From an uncultured Collinsella sp. (GTDB lineage: Bacteria; Actinomycetota; Coriobacteriia; Coriobacteriales; Coriobacteriaceae), in contig URUI01000011.1 in assembly GCA_900551015.1 (NCBI GenBank), positions 1 through 37,223 of the forward strand: 37,223 nt of DNA, read 5' to 3'. Of this stretch, positions 31,743-37,223 are shown in pieces (within the stretch, counting starts at the first letter, position 1; each line of letters opens with the position of its first letter). A program made the position numbers and the translations under genes. The notes under the pieces are model-generated. The model searched no databases. It saw nothing but the letters and a program-made list of their open reading frames with translations, and was not told the origin of the DNA.

Positions 31743-32567
31743 ATGACTGCGCCGTCTGATTTCAATTCGATTTCCGAGCTTGACGCCACACTCGTATTTC
31801 GTGTGGCCTATGATGGCTCGTCGTATAGCGGATTTGCCGAGCAGCCGAGACAGACGACGGTTGCGGGTGAGCTACGTCGAGCCATCGAGACGCTGCTTCG
31901 CCGCCCGATCGATCTGACGTGCGCGGGGCGTACCGATGCCGGCGTGCATGCCGTGGCTCAGTACATCAGCGTGCCCGTTACGGACGCTGAGCTCGCTTGT
32001 ACGCGCCGTAGGTGGCTGCGGGCCATGGATGCCCTGCTGCCCAAAGATATCGCCATTAACGAGGTCTACAGGGCCCGTAAAGGCTTTTCTGCACGCTTTG
32101 ACGCGCATTCCCGTACGTATACATACCGTATTGCCGATCGCGATGCGCGCCCCGTGCTGTCCCGCGGTGCCGTGTGGTGGCATCGCTATCCCTTGGATGT
32201 TGAGGCTATGTCTTCTGCCTGCCCCGCGCTGCTGGGCGAGCAGGACTTTAAAAGCTTTTGCAAGGTTGCCTCGGCCGTTGGCAAGCCCACGCATCGCTGC
32301 GTGATGCGTGCCGAATTTGGCCATGAGGTTGCGTTTGGCGAGGACATCCTGACGTTTACCATCGAGGGCAATGCGTTTCTGCATTCGATGGTCCGTACGA
32401 TCGTGGGCACGCTTGTCGAGATTGGCATGCATCGCCGTGAACCCGAGTGGATGCGCGAGGTCATCGATGCTTGCGACCGTACCGCTGCGGGCCCCACGGC
32501 TCCTGCCTGCGGCCTTACGTTTATGGGCGTGGATTACGATCCCGCCGAGCTTGTCGTGCTCGACTAG
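31743..32567 (+). CDS. truA: tRNA pseudouridine synthase A
   Basis: 274 aa. The catalytic aspartate lies in AGRTDAGVHAVAQ. The N-terminal FRVAYDGSSYSGFAEQPRQTTVAGEL and the C-terminal FLHSMVRTIVGTLVEIG match the TruA family. Modifies uridines 38-40 in tRNA anticodon arms. ATG 31743 follows GGGAG; a TTG 15 bases upstream is a weaker start. Follows rplQ as in most actinobacteria, but after a terminator, so it probably has its own promoter. Confidence 0.95.
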   Translation: MTAPSDFNSISELDATLVFRVAYDGSSYSGFAEQPRQTTVAGELRRAIETLLRRPIDLTCAGRTDAGVHAVAQYISVPVTDAELACTRRRWLRAMDALLPKDIAINEVYRARKGFSARFDAHSRTYTYRIADRDARPVLSRGAVWWHRYPLDVEAMSSACPALLGEQDFKSFCKVASAVGKPTHRCVMRAEFGHEVAFGEDILTFTIEGNAFLHSMVRTIVGTLVEIGMHRREPEWMREVIDACDRTAAGPTAPACGLTFMGVDYDPAELVVLD

Positions 32568-32728
32568 GGGAGGGCTCGACGTGTCGTGCATCGACACCTG
32601 TCATCTGTGGGCTGCGCGTGTGCAACATCTGTTCTTGGCGTGCAATGCAACCGGTGTCTCATTGCTTTTATTGCCGGGGTGTACCATGAACCACGGTTTG
32701 ATTCATTGCTGTCGAGAGGACGGATAAT

Positions 32729-33769
32729 TTGGTTCGACGTGGCTCGCATCCGCGACTTTCGGTGATCCTTGTGGTAGAAGGTTCGCCCAGCTATGCGATG
32801 CGTGCGCTCGAGAGTATCCAGAACCAAGACCTCTACGATTTGCAGATTGTCGTTGTCTGCCGCGATGCTGCGCCCGGTGTGCGCCATTCGCTTCAAGTTG
32901 CTGCCGACAGGGACATCCATATTGATTTGATTGACGTCGAGGACGCGAAGCGCGGTGCTTGTCTTCGTGCCGGTTTTGCTGCCTCGCGCGGCTCTCAAAT
33001 CATCGCTATGAACGCCGATGAGTGGTTTGCTCCGCAGTCCCTTTCCAAGATGGTCGATATCGCGTGCGATACTGCGGCAGACATAGTGTTCCCTACGGTG
33101 TCGCTCGACCGCTATGATGCACATCGAGAGCGCCATTCGCGCGTCTTGGATGCTGCTTCTATTGCTATTGAAGACAAGTCTTCGATGGTGGCCGGGCTGC
33201 CCCAGTTGATTTTAGGCGGCCTAGTCGTTCAGACCTCTGGCGTGATGTATAGCCGTCCGCTGTTTGAGGCATGCCTGTCGCACGGCAAGGCGTACCGTAC
33301 GGTTGAGTTTATGGCATATGCGCTCTCGCAGGCACAGCGCGTCTCCGGATGCGGCGACGCTTGTTTCCACGCGGCGGCGCCTAAGCTTACAGATGCCTTT
33401 GATCCCACCATGTATGCCAAGGTATCCGATGACACCCGGGCGCTCGACGAGCTTGCGGACTCACTCTCGGAAGCAGATAGCGGTGGTCGGCTCAAGCTGG
33501 CAAGCCAAAAGTTCTACTTTGCCGGACTGGTCGCCTGCATCGAGAATTTGTGTCTGAGCCCGCATGGAGTGTCGTCAATCGAGCGTTCCGCCCGCATGCG
33601 TGATATGCTCGAGGCGCCTCGAACCCGTCAGATGGTCGCCGCGCTCAAGGACAACCATCGGGGACTGGGCCTGTTGTTTGGGCCGATCGCCAGCGCTAAG
33701 CCCGCGCGCTGCGTGATGTGTACGCATCTGGCAGCTTTTCTTAACCGGACGGGCGCAAAAACCGCCTAA
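32729..33769 (+). CDS. GT2-like glycosyltransferase-fold protein
   Basis: A 346-aa protein. The N-terminal SVILVVEGSPSYAMRALESIQNQDLYDLQIVVVCRD and the later SQIIAMNADEWFAPQSL fit the GT-A fold of family 2 transferases; the usual DxD reads NADEW, so activity is uncertain. The C-terminal half (FMAYALSQAQRVSG..., KFYFAGLVACIENLCLSPHG) has no recognised domain. It has no membrane helix or signal, so it is probably cytoplasmic. TTG 32729 follows GAGAGGA. It lies alone between truA and argR with no other cell-surface genes nearby. Substrate is unknown. Confidence 0.65.
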   Translation: MVRRGSHPRLSVILVVEGSPSYAMRALESIQNQDLYDLQIVVVCRDAAPGVRHSLQVAADRDIHIDLIDVEDAKRGACLRAGFAASRGSQIIAMNADEWFAPQSLSKMVDIACDTAADIVFPTVSLDRYDAHRERHSRVLDAASIAIEDKSSMVAGLPQLILGGLVVQTSGVMYSRPLFEACLSHGKAYRTVEFMAYALSQAQRVSGCGDACFHAAAPKLTDAFDPTMYAKVSDDTRALDELADSLSEADSGGRLKLASQKFYFAGLVACIENLCLSPHGVSSIERSARMRDMLEAPRTRQMVAALKDNHRGLGLLFGPIASAKPARCVMCTHLAAFLNRTGAKTA

Positions 33770-33780
33770 ACGGCTCATTA

Positions 33781-33808
33781 CGAAACAAACTTGCATAGAA
33801 TTGTTTCG
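33781..33808. promoter_or_regulatory. Perfect inverted repeat CGAAACAA-N12-TTGTTTCG
   Basis: An 8-bp perfect dyad 12 bases after the stop of the GT2-like gene and about 95 bases before argR. It lacks a T-tract, so it looks more like a protein-binding site than a terminator. Confidence 0.4.
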
Positions 33809-33854
33809 AAATGCGTTCTTATACACAAAAGCCTCCAAATAGCGTTAAACTATT

Positions 33855-33871
33855 CAATCACTGATTGATTG
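33855..33871. promoter_or_regulatory. Dyad CAATCA-N5-TGATTG upstream of argR (possible ARG-box-like site)
   Basis: A 6-bp inverted repeat with a 5-bp centre, 31 bases before ATG 33902. ArgR proteins bind imperfect palindromes of about 18 bp and often autoregulate. It departs from the E. coli consensus, so ArgR binding is a guess. Confidence 0.4.
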
Positions 33872-33901
33872 TCTCCGCCATCTTTTGGAGAGAGGGTTTG
33901 T

Positions 33902-34339
33902 ATGGCTAAAAAACGCAATGGGCGCCAGGATGCCATTAGAGATATTGTGCGCAATAAGGATGTCCGCACGCAGCGCGTGCTGGTTGATGAGCTCCGTGCT
34001 ATGGGCTTTGATTGCACGCAGGCGACTGTCTCTCGCGATATTGCCGACATGGGGCTGCGTAAGCTCCCTGAGGGCATCTATGTTCTGGCAGAGGACTTGC
34101 ACCTGCAGCGTATGGTTTCCGAGCTCGTAACGGGCGTTCTGCGCACCGATAATCTGGTTATGATCAAGGCTCAGCCTGGCACGGCTTCCGGCATCGCCGC
34201 CGCTGTTGATGCGGCAGAGCTGCCCGATGTGCTTGGCTCGCTTGCCGGCAACGATACGATTTTGGTTATTGCCCAGACGGCCGAGGACGGCGAGCGTCTT
34301 GAGGCGCTGATCAATAAGCTGAGCAATTCTCGCAAGTAG
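33902..34339 (+). CDS. argR: Arginine repressor ArgR
   Basis: 145 aa. N-terminal winged helix (QDAIRDIVRNKDVRTQRVLVDELRAMGFDCTQATVSRDIADMGLRKL) and the C-terminal oligomerisation/arginine-binding domain (GTASGIAAAVDAAELPDVLGSLAGNDTILVIAQT). ATG 33902 follows GGAGAGAGGG; an upstream TTG is not needed. Alone, without arg biosynthesis genes nearby, so it acts on distant targets. The YgeW-type enzyme in this window could in principle feed carbamoyl phosphate into the same metabolism, but no regulatory link is seen. Confidence 0.95.
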   Translation: MAKKRNGRQDAIRDIVRNKDVRTQRVLVDELRAMGFDCTQATVSRDIADMGLRKLPEGIYVLAEDLHLQRMVSELVTGVLRTDNLVMIKAQPGTASGIAAAVDAAELPDVLGSLAGNDTILVIAQTAEDGERLEALINKLSNSRK

Positions 34340-34387
34340 GCTGCGGGTCGTGCGCTCGGCACTGCGTGCGCTGACATAGCGGCTTGT

Positions 34388-34423
34388 AAGGGGTATCGAC
34401 GTTGGTCGGTACCCCCTTTTTTT
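34388..34423 (+). terminator. Intrinsic terminator after argR
   Basis: AAGGGGTATCGAC pairs with GGTCGGTACCCCC and is followed by seven T at 34417-34423. Confidence 0.9.
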
Positions 34424-34466
34424 GTCTGCCGGTATAAAGACCGCCCATATCAGGTCGCTTCAAACT

Positions 34467-34507
34467 AAAAGGCCCCCGAGCAGTTCAATAGGCTGCTCGG
34501 GGGCCTT
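34467..34507. terminator. Terminator of the penicillin-binding protein gene (minus strand), bidirectional
   Basis: A 15-bp perfect stem (34469-34483 with 34493-34507), nine-base loop. On the minus strand it is followed by TTTTAG. It lies 22 bases past the gene's stop codon. Confidence 0.92.
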
Positions 34508-34529
34508 GTTGCTTATGGCCGGATGATTT

Positions 34530-36728
34530 CTAGCCGACCGTATCGTCAGGCGTGGGTGAGGGGTCGGGAGTGGGCGTAGGCGTAGGCGTAGGCGTGCCGC
34601 CATCGCCGCCGGTCGAACCACCAGTGGAGCCGCCCGTCGAGCCACCGGTCGTACCGGTGCCGCCGGTGGTGTCGCCGCCCGTGGTCTCGGTGGTCGTGGT
34701 CGTCGTGGTAGTCGTCGTGGTGGTTTCCTCTTCGTCCTCGTTCTCGTCCTTGTCGTCGTTCTCCGTCTTCTTGGTGTTGTTGGTGCCGTAGAACTTCCAG
34801 ACGCTGTTGTTCTTGTAGGTGGGCGCCGTTCCGGTCGCAAACTCCTCGCGCTCGGTACCGGTCAGAACGGTGTTCATAAACCGCTTAAAGACGGGCAGGT
34901 TGGTGCTATCGCCCAGCAGGTCCACGCCGTACTTTTGGATGGGAATCTCGCCTGCGGAATAACCGGTCCACAGGGCGCATGCCAGCTGCGGCGTGTAGCC
35001 GCAGAACCAAAGGTTGGTGGTGTTGTCGGTGGTACCCGTCTTGCCGGCATAGGGCTGGTTGACGCTCAGCGCGCCGGCGGCACCCGTGCCGCTGCCCTGC
35101 ATGACGCCGGTCAGGACGTCGGTCACTGCCGCGGCCTCGCCGGTGGAGAGCACCTGCGAGGGGTTATCGGTGTGCTGGTACAGCACCGAGCCAGTTCGCG
35201 AATCAATCTCGGTGATGGCGATCGGCTGGCGATAGTAACCGCCGTTGGCAAACGTGGCATAGGCCGCGGCCATCTCGAGCGGCGAGATGGAGCCGGTACC
35301 GAGCGTCATGACGGGAACGTCCTCGATATTGTCCTTAGATGGATCGATGCCGAGCTTTTTGACGAGGGACATGATCTTGTTATTGCCGATAGCCTCTGCA
35401 ACCTGGATATAGCCGGTGTTGGAGGAGTATGCCGTCGCCTGCTTGAGCGTGATGGTGCCGTAGCTCTGGTTGGCATAGTTTTGCACCTTGGTCGTGGTGC
35501 CCTTGGCTGTAAGAGGCGAGTTGCAATTGAGGGTGACGTTGGGGTTCATGCCGTTTTGGATGGCAGTGGCCAGCGTAAAGGCCTTAAACGTGGAGCCTAC
35601 GGGACGCTTGGCCGTGGCGTGGTTCACGTGGTTCTCGTCGGCGTTATAGTCGTAGCCGCCCACCATGCACTTGATGTAGCCGGTCTTGGGGTCGACGACG
35701 ACCATGCCCATGTCCAGGCCGTCGAGCGAAAGCGTGTCGAGCTGGGCGCGCACGGCCTCCTCGGCAGTCTGCTGCATGGTCGGGTCGATGGTGGTTTTGA
35801 CGGTTAGGCCGCCCTTAAACAGCACGTCGGTGGAGAACTCCTGCTCCAGCAGCTGCTTAACATAGGCGACAAAGTAGGGCTGCGAATACACGTCGACGCC
35901 ACTGCCCGAAATCTCGGTTACGTTGAGGGTGATGGGCTCTGCCTGCGCGGCGTCGTGCTCCTTCTGGGTGATGTGGCCCAGGCGCAGCATGTTATCGAGA
36001 ACCTTGTTGCGGCGAGACAGTGCCAGATCGGGATTGACCGTGGGGTCGTACTGCGAAGGCGAGTTGGGAAGGCCGATGAGCAGCGCGGCCTCGCTCAGGG
36101 TGAGGTCGGCGGCGCTCTTGGACAGATAGGTCTCGGCTGCGGCCTCGATGCCGTAGGCACCGTGGCCGTAATAGATGGTGTTGAGGTACATCATGAGGAT
36201 CTCGTCCTTGGAGTACATTTCCTCCATCTTGATGGCGATGTAGGCCTCGCGAACCTTACGCTCGATGGTCGAGTCGAACTGCTCCTCTTGCAGGATGGTG
36301 TTACGCACCAGCTGTTGGGTGATGGTCGAGGCGCCCTCGTGGCCGCCGGAAAGGGTCGCCACCGCTGCGCGAGCAATGCCCCACAGGTCGATGCCGCCAT
36401 GCTCGTAGAAGCGCTCGTCCTCGACGTCGACGGTGCCCTGCAGCACGTACGGGGAAACCTGGTCCTTGGTGATGGACTTGCGGTTTTGCGTGTAGAAGCT
36501 CGCGATCTTGTTGCCGTTGCAATCGACGATCTCGGTGGGTTCACTCACCAGATAGGCGTTGGCGTCGGTATAGTCGGGCAGATCGGACAGCCAACGATTG
36601 ACGTTGCCGATCATGCCAATCCCAAACGCTACGCCCGCGATGAGCAAAAGGCCCAAGAACGAGAGCAGGATCATGGGCAGGGCATGCGTCTTGGAACGAC
36701 TGCGCCCCTGCCGTTGGCGAGGACCCAT
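34530..36728 (-). CDS. Class A penicillin-binding protein (PBP1A-like)
   Basis: 732 aa. A basic cytoplasmic start, one membrane anchor (residues 17-40), then the GT51 domain with catalytic E103 in VEDERFYEHGG and GASTITQQLVRN. The transpeptidase domain follows: SxxK at S379-K382 (RPVGSTFKAF), SxN at 435-437 (SSN), KTG from K563. From about 655 the tail is low-complexity: Lys/Asp/Glu, then a 12-Thr run, then Gly/Thr/Ser repeats and (PT)n. Polymerises and cross-links peptidoglycan at the outer membrane face. Length without the tail is normal. GGAGG lies eight bases before ATG 36728; its own terminator follows. Confidence 0.95.
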   Translation of the reverse strand: MGPRQRQGRSRSKTHALPMILLSFLGLLLIAGVAFGIGMIGNVNRWLSDLPDYTDANAYLVSEPTEIVDCNGNKIASFYTQNRKSITKDQVSPYVLQGTVDVEDERFYEHGGIDLWGIARAAVATLSGGHEGASTITQQLVRNTILQEEQFDSTIERKVREAYIAIKMEEMYSKDEILMMYLNTIYYGHGAYGIEAAAETYLSKSAADLTLSEAALLIGLPNSPSQYDPTVNPDLALSRRNKVLDNMLRLGHITQKEHDAAQAEPITLNVTEISGSGVDVYSQPYFVAYVKQLLEQEFSTDVLFKGGLTVKTTIDPTMQQTAEEAVRAQLDTLSLDGLDMGMVVVDPKTGYIKCMVGGYDYNADENHVNHATAKRPVGSTFKAFTLATAIQNGMNPNVTLNCNSPLTAKGTTTKVQNYANQSYGTITLKQATAYSSNTGYIQVAEAIGNNKIMSLVKKLGIDPSKDNIEDVPVMTLGTGSISPLEMAAAYATFANGGYYRQPIAITEIDSRTGSVLYQHTDNPSQVLSTGEAAAVTDVLTGVMQGSGTGAAGALSVNQPYAGKTGTTDNTTNLWFCGYTPQLACALWTGYSAGEIPIQKYGVDLLGDSTNLPVFKRFMNTVLTGTEREEFATGTAPTYKNNSVWKFYGTNNTKKTENDDKDENEDEEETTTTTTTTTTTTETTGGDTTGGTGTTGGSTGGSTGGSTGGDGGTPTPTPTPTPDPSPTPDDTVG

Positions 36729-36893
36729 ATATTGACCTCCAGGTATGTCGTGCCGGGCGGCGGGTGCGCCGCTGGGGCAGGATGAACATAAGTTATTACA
36801 CGATAAACCAAACGAGGCGCGCGAGGCCTCGTGTATGCTGGATGACGGTATTTTTCAGAGTGAATGCATACCTTGTTGGTAAGGAGTTTGCCG

Positions 36894-37061
36894 ATGGCGA
36901 TTCGGACGACGGGGCCGAGTGGACAATGCGATAACGAGCCGGGGGCTGCCGAGGCGGCGCTGCCCGAGCTGGAGCGCCTGCTGCCTCGGGATGCGGCCAT
37001 GGCGGTATACCGGCATTTTCACGAGAAGCCTGCCGAACCGGCAGACAGCCAAGCAGACTGA
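36894..37061 (+). CDS. Small conserved-looking protein of unknown function (55 aa)
   Basis: MAIRTTGPSGQCDNEPGAAEAALPEL... ends ...HEKPAEPADSQAD, 55 aa, no membrane segment, one possible helix (ALPELERLLPRDAAMAVYRHF). AAGGAG lies at a good distance from ATG 36894, which speaks for a real gene; an ATG 30 bases upstream has none. It is 19 bases before the probable rsmD start, so the two may be co-transcribed. I do not recognise it. Confidence 0.5.
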   Translation: MAIRTTGPSGQCDNEPGAAEAALPELERLLPRDAAMAVYRHFHEKPAEPADSQAD

Positions 37062-37080
37062 AACAAAAGGAGTGACTCAA

Positions 37081-37223
37081 ATGCGCGTCATATCCGGGAC
37101 CGCCCGGGGCACCACGCTCAAGACCCCCGACGGCGAGACGTTCGTGCTCGAGGACACGTTCACCGAGGACGAATTTGCCGCCATCACGAGTCAGGTCACA
37201 AACGCCGAGGGCAAGACCGTGAC
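37081..37223 (+). CDS. rsmD: Probable 16S rRNA methyltransferase RsmD, 3' partial
   Basis: The first 48 codons of a gene cut by the window end. MRVISGTARGTTLKTPDG matches the start of RsmD (MRIIAGxARGxxLxxP). RsmD usually continues with TRPTxDRVREALFN; here about 25 acidic residues (FVLEDTFTEDEFAAITSQVT...) come first, and the window ends at GKTV, which could lead into TRPT. AAAGGAG precedes ATG. Partial, so the assignment rests on the N-terminus. Confidence 0.55.
   Translation, partial: MRVISGTARGTTLKTPDGETFVLEDTFTEDEFAAITSQVTNAEGKTV

Overview
The window looks like a chromosomal piece from a gut Coriobacteriia actinobacterium, most likely Collinsella or a close relative. This is inferred from high GC, actinobacterial-type ribosomal proteins (a zinc-type S14, an L17 with an Ala/Lys/Glu-rich tail), the order rplQ-truA, and a purine-catabolism cluster of the ygeW/ygeX/ygeY/ygfK type. 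No database comparison was possible. The left edge is an oddity: bases 1-60 read better as the start of an ABC-transporter ATPase on the minus strand than as the YgfK-like protein that begins properly at about 61.

Left half (1-21.5 kb): an anaerobic purine/urate degradation locus. It has a YgfK-like flavin/Fe-S oxidoreductase (5'-partial), a ferredoxin with four [4Fe-4S] motifs, and a fused Fe-S/molybdopterin xanthine dehydrogenase (XdhD type). It also has diaminopropionate ammonia-lyase (ygeX) with a divergent YheO-like regulator, a YgeY-type M20 hydrolase, a YgeW-type carbamoyltransferase and a hydantoinase/dihydropyrimidinase-like amidohydrolase. The molybdenum-hydroxylase maturation genes (mocA/ygfJ, yqeC, yqeB, xdhC) and an NCS2 xanthine/urate permease complete the set. 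Together they fit uptake of an oxidised purine, molybdenum-dependent redox chemistry on the ring, ring opening, removal of carbamoyl groups, and cleavage of 2,3-diaminopropionate to pyruvate and ammonia. The exact order of steps is inference.

The cluster is interrupted at 4.6-9.9 kb by accessory DNA. Two blocks of 62-bp units (46-bp quasi-palindrome plus 16-bp spacer) flank a minus-strand gene with an AbiEi-like N-terminal half and a nuclease-fold-like C-terminal half. Further on lie a candidate structured small RNA antisense to a tiny hydrophobic reading frame, a DnaQ-like exonuclease, a small gene broken by one in-frame amber codon, three 33-bp direct repeats and a Pro/Ala-rich membrane protein. 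A 120-bp ERIC/MITE-like palindrome lies between ygeX and ygeY.

Right half (21.9-31.7 kb): the spc and alpha ribosomal operons, rplE-rpsZ-rpsH-rplF-rplR-rpsE-rpmD-rplO-secY-adk-map-infA-rpmJ-rpsM-rpsK-rpsD-rpoA-rplQ, ended by a strong terminator. Unusually the run starts at rplE, directly after the permease and a long hairpin, with its own candidate promoter; rplN and rplX are not upstream. Then follow truA, a GT2-like glycosyltransferase, argR with dyads upstream, a class A penicillin-binding protein on the minus strand, a 55-aa unknown protein, and the start of a probable rsmD at the right edge.
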